NCBI GenBank assembly: GCA_004321735.1
Contig: SGZB01000006.1
Span: 1 to 42,207, forward strand
From: Flavobacteriales bacterium
GTDB taxonomy: Bacteria > Bacteroidota > Bacteroidia > Flavobacteriales > Flavobacteriaceae
DNA length: 42,207 nucleotides
Direction: 5' to 3'
The translations under genes were made by a program, and so were the position numbers. The first letter of the stretch is position 1; every line of letters starts with the position of its first letter. Shown here in pieces: positions 28,167 to 35,434 of the stretch. The notes under the pieces were generated by a model that saw only the letters and a list, made by a program, of their open reading frames with translations, ran no database searches and was not told the origin of the DNA.

Positions 28167-28861
28167 TGGAGTTATTTTACAATGAACATATTACTAGTAA
28201 ATCTGAAAGTTTTGAACTTAACAGAGAAGAAACAAAACATATTACTAAAGTTTTAAGAAAAAGAAAAGGCGATTACCTAGATTTTACAAATGGAAAAAAT
28301 GAAAAATTTAAATGTAAAATAGAATACATTAAAAAAAATACTTCTAACCTTACAATAATTGACTGCTCTAAATATGATTCTAATGAAAATTTACATATTG
28401 GAATCTCATTATTGAAATCAACATCAAGGTTTGAAAATTTTTTAGAAAAATGTATAGAAATAGGAATCAAACAAATAACTCCAATAGTTTGTGAAAGAAC
28501 TGAGAATAAAAAATTCAATAAAATTAGATTAACAAAAATCATGGTTTCAGCCTTGAAACAATCATATAGATTTGAGTTGCCAATTTTAAATGATCCTGTA
28601 AATTTTAAAGTTTTTTGTAAGATTAATTATGAAAACAAATTAATTGCTACTTGTGAGGATTTTTTCAAAAAAGAAGAAATTTCTAGAAAAATTATAAAAA
28701 AAAACAACTTAATAGCCATTGGTCCAGAGGGAGATTTTACAAATAAAGAAATTGAATTAGCAATTGAAAATAATTTTAAAGCAATAAGCCTTGGAAAAAA
28801 AAGACTTAGAGCTGAAACCGCAGGAATGTATGTATGCATGGTAAATTCCTTATATAAATAA
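28166..28861 (+). CDS. rsmE: RsmE, 16S rRNA (uracil-1498-N3)-methyltransferase
   Basis: SPOUT-class SAM-dependent methyltransferase modifying U1498 of 16S rRNA. N-terminal PUA-like domain with THITKVLRKRKGD; the knotted SAM site is formed by AIGPEGDF and the C-terminal LGKKRLRAETA. Length 231 is normal. Starts on the last base of the tsaD stop (TAATG), so translation is coupled. Confidence 0.94.
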   Translation: MELFYNEHITSKSESFELNREETKHITKVLRKRKGDYLDFTNGKNEKFKCKIEYIKKNTSNLTIIDCSKYDSNENLHIGISLLKSTSRFENFLEKCIEIGIKQITPIVCERTENKKFNKIRLTKIMVSALKQSYRFELPILNDPVNFKVFCKINYENKLIATCEDFFKKEEISRKIIKKNNLIAIGPEGDFTNKEIELAIENNFKAISLGKKRLRAETAGMYVCMVNSLYK

Positions 28862-28869
28862 TATATTTG
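28862..28869 (+). promoter_or_regulatory. -7 promoter box for the PerM-type permease gene
   Basis: TATATTTG is a perfect TAnnTTTG match beginning at the base after the rsmE stop. It ends 6 bases before the ATG at 28876, so a normally spaced start site would give a leaderless or nearly leaderless mRNA. Confidence 0.45.
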
Positions 28870-28875
28870 CAACCA

Positions 28876-29961
28876 ATGACATCTGATTTTAGTAATTCTA
28901 TTTTAAAAACAATTTTAAAAATTGCAGGATTATCTTTATTAATATATGTAGTTTATAAAGTACACATACTCATTATTTATCTTCTTATTGCCTCAATTTT
29001 GTCTCTAATTTTTCGTCCTGTTTTTAATTTTTTTACTCACAAATTAAAATTCAATATAACATTAGCTTCAATTGTGACGCTTTTATTAATAATTCTTATA
29101 CTCGCTGGACTTATATCTTTACTAATTCCTTTAGTACTTGAACAGGGAAAAAACTTATCTCTATTAAATGTTAATGCTCTAGAATCTAAATTCAATCTTC
29201 TGTTATCAGAATTGAATAATTATTTGATACGTTTCAATTTAAATATTGAAGATTCAATAATTAATGTTGAGGAATTTTCTAAACAGAGTATCCAAGCAAT
29301 ACCAATTATACTTAACTCTGTTGGAGGTGTATTAGGTTCATTTACATTGGGCTTATTGTCTGTTTTATTTATCACATTTTTCTTTCTTAGAGATAGTATT
29401 AAGTTTGAAAAATGGATAATTCTTTTGCTACCTAACACTTACACCAAAAGAGCAAATAAATCTTTTAGAGAAATAAATAATTTATTATCGAGATATTTTC
29501 TTGGTCTAATTCTTCAAATAACAATTTTATTCATCTTTTACACTATTATTCTTTTAATCCTGGGTGTAGAAGATGCTATTGTTATAGCTTTTCTGTGTTC
29601 ACTTTTAAATCTTATACCATACATCGGACCAATTGTTGGCTTTATTGTAATTACTACTCTAACTATGACAAGTTACCTTGGTTCAGATTTCAGCTCTGTA
29701 ATTTTACCTAAAACAATTTTTGTAGGCATTGGATATATTGTCGCACAAATCTTTGATAATTTTTTAAGTCAACCATATATCTTTTCTAACTCTGTTAAAT
29801 CTCATCCGCTAGAAATATTTTTAGTAATTATTTCAGGTGGATTTTTATTTGGTGTAGTTGGAATGATTATAGCTATCCCACTATACACTGCATTTAAAGT
29901 AATCGGAAAAGTTTTTTTTAGTGAAAATAAACTTGTAAAAAAACTTACAAAAAACCTCTAA
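28876..29961 (+). CDS. AI-2E/PerM-family membrane permease
   Basis: Polytopic inner-membrane protein of 361 residues with about seven to eight hydrophobic spans. Family signs are an N-terminal pair of helices, a central soluble segment (about 90-140), FITFFFLRDS, the motif LIPYIGPIVGF, and HPLEIFLVIISGGFLFG with a C-terminal IPLYTAFKVI. The family name reflects TqsA, but most members do not transport autoinducer-2; some are ion or small-molecule exporters. The TTG at 28867 is a longer possible start, but the ATG is preferred. Probably separately promoted from tsaD-rsmE. Confidence 0.88.
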   Translation: MTSDFSNSILKTILKIAGLSLLIYVVYKVHILIIYLLIASILSLIFRPVFNFFTHKLKFNITLASIVTLLLIILILAGLISLLIPLVLEQGKNLSLLNVNALESKFNLLLSELNNYLIRFNLNIEDSIINVEEFSKQSIQAIPIILNSVGGVLGSFTLGLLSVLFITFFFLRDSIKFEKWIILLLPNTYTKRANKSFREINNLLSRYFLGLILQITILFIFYTIILLILGVEDAIVIAFLCSLLNLIPYIGPIVGFIVITTLTMTSYLGSDFSSVILPKTIFVGIGYIVAQIFDNFLSQPYIFSNSVKSHPLEIFLVIISGGFLFGVVGMIIAIPLYTAFKVIGKVFFSENKLVKKLTKNL

Positions 29962-29990
29962 TTATATTTTTTCAGTTTGTTTTGAAAACT

Positions 29991-29998
29991 TAAATTTG
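29991..29998 (+). promoter_or_regulatory. -7 promoter box for tRNA-Ser
   Basis: TAAATTTG, a full TAnnTTTG match, 10 bases upstream of the first tRNA base. Position fits transcription start just before the mature 5' end. No clear -33 TTG at standard spacing. Confidence 0.5.
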
Positions 29999-30008
29999 AA
30001 TCCTCTTT

Positions 30009-30092
30009 GGAGAGGTGCCAGAGTGGTAATGGAGCAGATTGCTAATCTGTCGACGGGTAACTGTCGCCAGGGTTCGAATCCCTGTCTCTCCG
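30009..30092 (+). tRNA. tRNA-Ser (anticodon GCT)
   Basis: A class II tRNA of 84 bases. Acceptor GGAGAGG pairs with TCTCTCC (one G-U), followed by discriminator G at 30092. The anticodon arm GCAGA-TTGCTAA-TCTGT gives anticodon GCT (reads AGC/AGU). A long variable arm (around GACGGGTAACTGTC) identifies serine. The T arm is CAGGG-TTCGAAT-CCCTG. The 3' CCA is not encoded (CAA follows), so it is added by the CCA enzyme. Confidence 0.97.
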
Positions 30093-30093
30093 C

Positions 30094-30131
30094 AATCCCT
30101 TACTTAAAAGGTAAGGGATTTTTATTTTTTT
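30094..30131 (+). terminator. Terminator directly after tRNA-Ser
   Basis: Perfect 10-bp stem AATCCCTTAC / GTAAGGGATT with a 7-base loop and a T-rich tail (TTTATTTTTTT). It begins 2 bases past the tRNA end and its tail overlaps the 3' end of the convergent DUF1338 gene. Confidence 0.9.
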
Positions 30132-31033
30132 AGAGTTTGTGTAGTAAATGTACTTTCAAAAATCTTGTCTGCGTTAGATGCCTCAAAGCCATCTCTTCTA
30201 TGTTTAGTCTCAATATTTTTAACATCAATTGCTAAGTATTGAGGTAATATTTTTCTTTCTGCAAATTCAACATAACTACCAGAAATTAATTTTGTTTTAT
30301 TATTTGAAAATTTAGCCATTATTTGATTTGCTACTGAGCTGCTTTGAAGTAATAGCCCATCATTGCTTATTTTAATGACTCCTCCAGAATCATTAAGCCT
30401 GATATTCATTTTATCGGCTAATAATTTATTAAAATTTTCAAGATTATTATAAGTCTTGGGTAAATCATGAACACTAATCGTATAATGATTTAGATAATAT
30501 CTATTATAAATTACCCATGAGGCATACTCACTTTCATCTAATAAAGCATCATAATCTGTGATTGAAGGCAATTCCCACAATGGACTGCTGAGAAACTCAA
30601 TAATCTCATGATGGCTGTTTAAGTTTAGCTTTTTAACGGGATCAGATTTAACTTGACTTGTATACTTGTAAATTATATTTCTAGTATTTATTGAGAGATC
30701 ATTTACACGCAATTCACTTATAAATATTCTAGGCATATTTTTATCTGGATGTGAATACCAATATGCATTTAACTTTTTTTTATCAAAGTTGTAATAATCT
30801 CTTTTTTCATAACCATGATGAATAAATATTTTTTCTAAGGATTGAATACCAAGATATTTAACTCCCAAGGTTCTGAATGCAATGTGATCATTTATGATGT
30901 CCTCTTGCTTTTCAATAACCTTATATTTAACTAGTCCATTAGTTATTTTTTTTACATCTGGAACTCTTTCAGAATAGGCTTTAAACAGAGATTCTAAAAC
31001 TTTATGAATTATTTTTTTTTCTTTAAATATCAA
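30122..31033 (-). CDS. DUF1338 protein, 2-oxoadipate dioxygenase/decarboxylase-like
   Basis: Non-heme Fe(II) enzyme of the HglS/YdcJ/FLO7 family; characterised members convert 2-oxoadipate to 2-hydroxyglutarate in lysine breakdown. The expected metal triad is visible as H50 (NDHIAFRT), H183 (LNHYT) and E257 (SYVEFAER). Arg54 lies four residues after the first His, as in HglS where it binds the 2-oxo acid. The family C-terminus DGFEASNADKIFESTF is present. Length 303 is like the short plant/bacterial forms. The start is TTG at 31033; no ATG exists in a plausible position. No lysine-pathway genes are in the window, so the substrate here is open. Confidence 0.85.
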   Translation of the reverse strand: MIFKEKKIIHKVLESLFKAYSERVPDVKKITNGLVKYKVIEKQEDIINDHIAFRTLGVKYLGIQSLEKIFIHHGYEKRDYYNFDKKKLNAYWYSHPDKNMPRIFISELRVNDLSINTRNIIYKYTSQVKSDPVKKLNLNSHHEIIEFLSSPLWELPSITDYDALLDESEYASWVIYNRYYLNHYTISVHDLPKTYNNLENFNKLLADKMNIRLNDSGGVIKISNDGLLLQSSSVANQIMAKFSNNKTKLISGSYVEFAERKILPQYLAIDVKNIETKHRRDGFEASNADKIFESTFTTQTLKK

Positions 31034-31093
31034 CTTAGGTTAATTTATCATTAATAAAAATAATGTAAATTCCTGTAAATTTTGTTGCTACAA

Positions 31094-31546
31094 ATGTTCT
31101 CAATAAAAATTGATAATGATATCCATAAAGGAATTGATTTAATTTCAATTGATTTTCTTATTCCTCATGAGGAAGTTTTATTAGATAAAAAAGAAATTTT
31201 AAAAAACAATTTAAAATATAAAGATCAATCTGTTATAATTTCTTCCATAATAGCATGCCATGAATCATTTGTAATAATTGATGGACATCATAGATTTACA
31301 GCTTTAAAAGAATTGGGTGTTAAAAAAATACCTGTTACTTTAATAAATTACTCTAATAAAGACATAAGAACTACTGATAATAATTCAATTTTAAAAGAAG
31401 ATCTTATAAGAAATGCAAAAAAGAATAAACTTTATTCTCCAAAATCAACAAAGCATTCGGTGTTTTGCAACGAGAGTAAATTATGGTCTCCAATTACACT
31501 TTTATCAACTCTTTTCGAATTAAGAATTAATAGCATCAATAATTGA
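31094..31546 (+). CDS. ParB/sulfiredoxin-fold protein, SerK/SbnI-like (possible free-serine kinase)
   Basis: Small cytoplasmic protein of 150 residues with the ParB-type core: an acidic PHEE segment, then VIIDGHHRFTALKELGVKKI, followed by a PKSTKH segment. The DGHHR loop and the phrase after it are close to SbnI and SerK, ADP/ATP-dependent kinases forming O-phospho-L-serine, rather than chromosome-partition ParB (no HTH or parS-binding domain). I start it at ATG 31094; TTG 31082 is an alternative. Its last 27 bases overlap the convergent tdh gene. A near-match -7 box (AAATTTTG, 31077-31084) precedes it. Kinase activity is inference. Confidence 0.65.
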   Translation: MFSIKIDNDIHKGIDLISIDFLIPHEEVLLDKKEILKNNLKYKDQSVIISSIIACHESFVIIDGHHRFTALKELGVKKIPVTLINYSNKDIRTTDNNSILKEDLIRNAKKNKLYSPKSTKHSVFCNESKLWSPITLLSTLFELRINSINN

Positions 31547-32440
31547 TTTTGCAGTTTTTTTAGAATCGTATTTTGGCTTCCACCCTACATCATTTCTAAA
31601 TAAATGGTCATCTATGTTTCTTGGCCAAGATTGTGCTATTTTATCTCTAAAATCCTTCTCAAATAAAACTTTTAAATCATATCCTAGTGTATCAATAATA
31701 TTTCTCCATGAATCAGGAGTAATATTAAAGCTAGTTATGTTGTATGGTGAATTAATACTAATTTTTTCACGATCGATATTCATAAGCTTTATGGATGCTT
31801 GAACTGAATCATCAATATGCATCATTGGAAGGATTCTGTCTTTATCCAAGAAACATTTATACTCATTTCCCGATAATGCTGAGTATAACATATCAACTAT
31901 GTAATCAGTTGTACCTCCACCCGGCTTACTAGCAGAAACAATTCCTGGAAATCGTAATGACCTTATATCCAATAATTTTTTTGAGTTATAATAATTCATC
32001 AACTTTTCACAAGCAAGTTTAGAAACACCATACATTGATGATGGCAGCATTGGAACATCATTTAATACATGCTCTAAATTTGAGTTTAATCCAAAAACAG
32101 CAATAGAACTAGGCCAAAATATTCTATCAACATTACATTCAATTGAAACTTTAACAACATTTAAAAATCCTTCAGTTGTTAAAATCCATGTTTTGTAAGG
32201 AAATGATTCCCCTTTCGCAGAAAGAATTGCAGCTAGATTATAAATTTGATTGATATTATTGGTTTTTATTGTTTTTTTTAAAGAATTATAATCAAGAATA
32301 TTTAAAAGTTGAAACTGACAATCTAACGTTGAATTTGGAATAATATCAGATGCTATTACATTATTATCTTTAGATAATAGATTGACAAAATACTTACCAA
32401 GTTGCCCTGAAGCTCCGATTATTAAAATATTATTATTCAA
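31520..32440 (-). CDS. tdh: L-threonine 3-dehydrogenase, SDR (epimerase-like) type
   Basis: Oxidises L-threonine to 2-amino-3-oxobutyrate with NAD. It has the extended-SDR start ILIIGASGQLGKYF, then FWPSSIAVFG, the catalytic Tyr-Lys in MYGVSKLACEK (Tyr137/Lys141 with this start), the substrate loop GGGTTDYIVDM, and PMMHIDDSVQASI. These are hallmarks of the flavobacterial/animal SDR-type TDH, not the zinc type. There is no ATG: TTG 32461 lies at or before the likely transcription start, so I use TTG 32440, giving MNNNILIIGASG. It is divergent from kbl, its pathway partner. Confidence 0.9.
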   Translation of the reverse strand: MNNNILIIGASGQLGKYFVNLLSKDNNVIASDIIPNSTLDCQFQLLNILDYNSLKKTIKTNNINQIYNLAAILSAKGESFPYKTWILTTEGFLNVVKVSIECNVDRIFWPSSIAVFGLNSNLEHVLNDVPMLPSSMYGVSKLACEKLMNYYNSKKLLDIRSLRFPGIVSASKPGGGTTDYIVDMLYSALSGNEYKCFLDKDRILPMMHIDDSVQASIKLMNIDREKISINSPYNITSFNITPDSWRNIIDTLGYDLKVLFEKDFRDKIAQSWPRNIDDHLFRNDVGWKPKYDSKKTAKSIIDAINS

Positions 32441-32448
32441 AAAAAAAT

Positions 32449-32456
32449 TACATTTG
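32449..32456 (+). promoter_or_regulatory. -7 promoter box for kbl
   Basis: TACATTTG, a perfect TAnnTTTG match, 17 bases before the kbl ATG. It lies opposite the tdh 5' region and only 2 bases from the oppositely directed tdh box. Confidence 0.5.
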
Positions 32457-32458
32457 AA

Positions 32459-32466
32459 CAAACGTA
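32459..32466 (-). promoter_or_regulatory. -7 promoter box for tdh
   Basis: On the minus strand this reads TACGTTTG, a perfect TAnnTTTG match. A start about 5-8 bases further along falls near 32453, upstream of TTG 32440 but downstream of TTG 32461. It faces the kbl box, so the two transcripts would overlap at their 5' ends. Confidence 0.5.
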
Positions 32467-32473
32467 TAAAAAA

Positions 32474-33658
32474 ATGTATAATTCTATTAAATCAAGACTA
32501 AAAAATGAACTGAAAGAAATTAAAGAAAGTGGTCGCTTTAAGGATGAAAGAAAAATAATTTCAAAACAGAATTCATTAATAACTACAGAGAAATTAGATG
32601 TTATAAATTTTTGTGCTAATAACTACCTTGGTTTGGCTTCAAACCAAGAAATTATTGACGCAGCAAAAACTACTATGGATCAATACGGTTTTGGTTTAGC
32701 ATCTGTTAGATTTATATGTGGAACTCAAAATATTCATAAAGAACTTGAAAATACAATTTCAAGTTTTTTAGAGACAGAAGATACAATTTTATATGCAGCA
32801 GCATTTGATGCTAATGGTGGATTATTTGAGCCGCTTTTCGACGCACAAGATGCGATTATAAGTGATTCTCTTAATCATGCTTCTTTAATTGATGGTATCA
32901 GGCTTTGTAAAGCACAACGCTACAGGTATTTAAATAATGACATGGATGATTTGGAAAACAAATTAAAAGAGTCTCAACATTCGAGAAATAGAGTGATTGT
33001 AACTGATGGTGTTTTCTCAATGGATGGAACTATCGCAAAACTTGATATAATATGTGATTTAGCTGAAAAATATGATGCTTTGGTATTTGTGGATGATTGT
33101 CATTCAACAGGATTTATTGGAAAACAAGGAAAGGGAACTCAGGAGGAATTAAACGTTATGGGCAGAGTTGATGTTATAACTGGAACTCTTGGAAAAGCTT
33201 TAGGTGGTGGAAGTGGTGGATTTACATCAGGAAAAAAAGAAATCATTGAAATTTTGAGACAAAAATCTAGACCTTATCTTTTTTCAAACACATTAGCTCC
33301 TGCGATAGTTGGAGCATCCATTAAAGCCATCAATCTAATTTCAAATGACAATTCATTAATTCTAAAAATTCAAAATAATACCAAATACTTTAGAAATAAA
33401 ATTCAGAAAATTGGATTTGATATTAAAGGAGATATACATCCGATCGTACCTGTAATGATTTATGATGATAAAATTGCGAGTGAAATGGCAGATTACATGT
33501 ATGATAACGGAGTTTATGTCGTTGGATTTTCATATCCAGTTGTTCCTAAAGGCTTGGCAAGAATTAGAGTTCAAATATCCTCAAGTCACACAAAAGATCA
33601 AATGGACAAGGCAATTGGTTTATTTGAAAAAGCTGGTAAAAAATTCAAAATTATTTAG
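32474..33658 (+). CDS. kbl: Glycine C-acetyltransferase (2-amino-3-ketobutyrate CoA ligase)
   Basis: PLP enzyme of the alpha-oxoamine synthase family that cleaves 2-amino-3-oxobutyrate with CoA into glycine and acetyl-CoA. It has INFCANNYLGLA (44-55), His136 in SLNHASLIDG, the PLP Asp/His in FVDDCHSTGF (205-214), and Lys241 in TGTLGKALGGGSGG forming the Schiff base. Length 394 is close to E. coli Kbl. With the divergent tdh it makes a complete threonine-to-glycine pathway. The 3' end overlaps the convergent small-protein gene by 8 bases. Confidence 0.96.
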   Translation: MYNSIKSRLKNELKEIKESGRFKDERKIISKQNSLITTEKLDVINFCANNYLGLASNQEIIDAAKTTMDQYGFGLASVRFICGTQNIHKELENTISSFLETEDTILYAAAFDANGGLFEPLFDAQDAIISDSLNHASLIDGIRLCKAQRYRYLNNDMDDLENKLKESQHSRNRVIVTDGVFSMDGTIAKLDIICDLAEKYDALVFVDDCHSTGFIGKQGKGTQEELNVMGRVDVITGTLGKALGGGSGGFTSGKKEIIEILRQKSRPYLFSNTLAPAIVGASIKAINLISNDNSLILKIQNNTKYFRNKIQKIGFDIKGDIHPIVPVMIYDDKIASEMADYMYDNGVYVVGFSYPVVPKGLARIRVQISSSHTKDQMDKAIGLFEKAGKKFKII

Positions 33659-33974
33659 AATTTTTATAATTAGACCAGGATTTCATTTTTTCCTTTCCTA
33701 AAACATCATTTAATTTTCCCCATAACCTATTATACATCTTTTTTAATTCTATATTCATTTTCTCTTTATTAGACTTGTGAATAGTTCGAATTTTTTGAGC
33801 ATCTAGAAATCTTTTGAGTTGAATATTGAAAATCTTTTCTGATGTTTGTTCATCGAGAGATAAGACCATGGTCATCTCATCGGAGATTTTCTTTGCTTTT
33901 TCTTGTAGTCCGTCTTGTGAAAAAACAGAAAGTGAAAAAAATAAAGAAAAAATCAAAATGTATTTTTTTTTCAT
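33651..33974 (-). CDS. Small secreted helical protein, Spy/CpxP-like (function unknown)
   Basis: A 107-residue exported protein. The signal peptide MKKKYILIFSLFFSLSVFSQ is clear; the mature part (about 87 residues) is charged and helical, with LSLDEQTSEKIFNI resembling the LTxxQ-type segment of Spy/CpxP periplasmic proteins, and it ends WSNYKNSK. The resemblance is weak and no function is claimed. It lies 39 bases downstream of the sulfatase gene, either as the last gene of the sulfatase/susCD transcript or separately promoted, and overlaps kbl convergently. Confidence 0.7.
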   Translation of the reverse strand: MKKKYILIFSLFFSLSVFSQDGLQEKAKKISDEMTMVLSLDEQTSEKIFNIQLKRFLDAQKIRTIHKSNKEKMNIELKKMYNRLWGKLNDVLGKEKMKSWSNYKNSK

Positions 33975-34013
33975 TAGTTATAAATTTATTAGTTATGTAT
34001 AAATTAATAAAAT

Positions 34014-35432
34014 TTAGTGATATGAATTAATTAATTCAAGTGTTTTCTTTTTCCATGTTATGCCGGGCTTCCACTTAGGTGCATTAACTTTAGCTAAATA
34101 ATTAAATAATTTTTTTTCTAATTTCTGAGCTATTTTTTTTCTTTTTAAAACTAAATTTTCATTTTCTTTAATGTCAATTTTTATGTTATATAATCCGGTT
34201 TCATTATTATCATAAAACTTAATTAATTTCATTTCATCTATAATTATTGCAGAATGAGCTCTGTCAATGGCAATCTTATTTTGATAAGGAACATGAAAAA
34301 CAATTCCATTAAATTTTCTTTTAATATTATCACTTTTATCAAACAACACCTTTTTAAAACTTCCTCCATCTATTTTTTCATTTATAAAATTTTCTTTTCC
34401 TCCAGCTAGGTGAATTAAAGTCGGTAGTAAATCTGAGAAAGATATTGGTACTTCAGATTGTGAATTGGGTTTAATATTAGGACCTTTAACTATGAAAGGA
34501 ACTCGAATTCCTCCTTCATAAGCATCCCATTTCCCTCGTTTAAGTGGATAATTATAACCTTTTTTGTAATTTTTTTTTGGTAAAATAACAGGAACGGATC
34601 CATTATCAGAACTATAAATAACATAGGTATTGTTATCAATACCTAATTCTATCAATTTATCTAATATCAATCCAATGCTTGCGTCCAAATCTTCTGTCAT
34701 TGAAGCAAGACCAATATTTTTATGAACTTCACCAACTTTTTTCTTTTTATATTTTTCAAATGTCTCTTTTCTCATAACTAAATTAGAATGTATTGCATAA
34801 TGAGATATTTGAAGATAGAACGGAGTTTCAGCTTTATGATTTTCTTCAATAAATTTAATTGCTCTATTAGTAATGCTAAATATTTTTTTTGGATCCTCAT
34901 TAAATTTGTTACTCCACTGCAATTTATTTGAATCATAATCAAAACCTCCATCTTTATTTTTAGTTGCCCCATCGCTTATGTCATATCCCAAAATTTTTGG
35001 ATAAGAATCCATTCCCCATTTTCCAAAATGAGCAGTTTTATAATTCGGATTTATTTTTTTTAATTGTTTGGGTATTGTATAATCTGAATTATGATCAATA
35101 TGTTCAGTATTCATTCCTACTCTAATCATTTTTAACCTTGCAGGAGACTGGCCAAACTGTATGCTATACCTTGATGGAGCGCATACTGGTGCACTTGAAT
35201 ATGCATATGAAAATTTAATACCCTGATAAGCTAATTTTTCAATATTAGGTGTTTCGTAAAAATCACTCTTAGATTCACTTAAACCACTAATCATCTCTAC
35301 CGAAGTTCCATTCCAACCCTGATCATCAGCCAGAATAAAAATAAAATTTGGACTACCAAAAGAATTTTGAGAAACTATATTATGTACAAATAGTAAGCAA
35401 ATAAAGTAAATTAAATTTCTAAAATTGATCAT
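34014..35432 (-). CDS. Exported type I (formylglycine) sulfatase
   Basis: Alkaline-phosphatase-fold S1-family sulfatase that should remove sulfate esters from a glycan. A signal peptide (about 1-22, ending HNIVSQ) is followed by FILADDQGWN (metal-binding Asp pair) and the modification motif VCAPSRYS with Cys84 as the formylglycine precursor (C-x-P-x-R intact). Further conserved points are AHFGKWGMD and YSSDNGSVP. Length 472 is typical. It follows susD by 2 bases in the same operon, so it probably acts on the glycan imported by that SusCD pair. Maturation needs an anaerobic SME or FGE enzyme encoded elsewhere. Confidence 0.93.
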   Translation of the reverse strand: MINFRNLIYFICLLFVHNIVSQNSFGSPNFIFILADDQGWNGTSVEMISGLSESKSDFYETPNIEKLAYQGIKFSYAYSSAPVCAPSRYSIQFGQSPARLKMIRVGMNTEHIDHNSDYTIPKQLKKINPNYKTAHFGKWGMDSYPKILGYDISDGATKNKDGGFDYDSNKLQWSNKFNEDPKKIFSITNRAIKFIEENHKAETPFYLQISHYAIHSNLVMRKETFEKYKKKKVGEVHKNIGLASMTEDLDASIGLILDKLIELGIDNNTYVIYSSDNGSVPVILPKKNYKKGYNYPLKRGKWDAYEGGIRVPFIVKGPNIKPNSQSEVPISFSDLLPTLIHLAGGKENFINEKIDGGSFKKVLFDKSDNIKRKFNGIVFHVPYQNKIAIDRAHSAIIIDEMKLIKFYDNNETGLYNIKIDIKENENLVLKRKKIAQKLEKKLFNYLAKVNAPKWKPGITWKKKTLELINSYH

Positions 35433-35434
35433 TT

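Noticed and set aside
30009-30131. tRNA-Ser as an integration site of a mobile element
   Set aside because: No integrase, no direct repeat of the tRNA 3' end nearby, and flanking genes look like ordinary chromosome.
33975-34013. Short repeated TTATTAGTTAT string near 33987 and 41697 as a regulatory repeat
   Set aside because: Two copies of an AT-only 11-mer are expected by chance in DNA this AT-rich.
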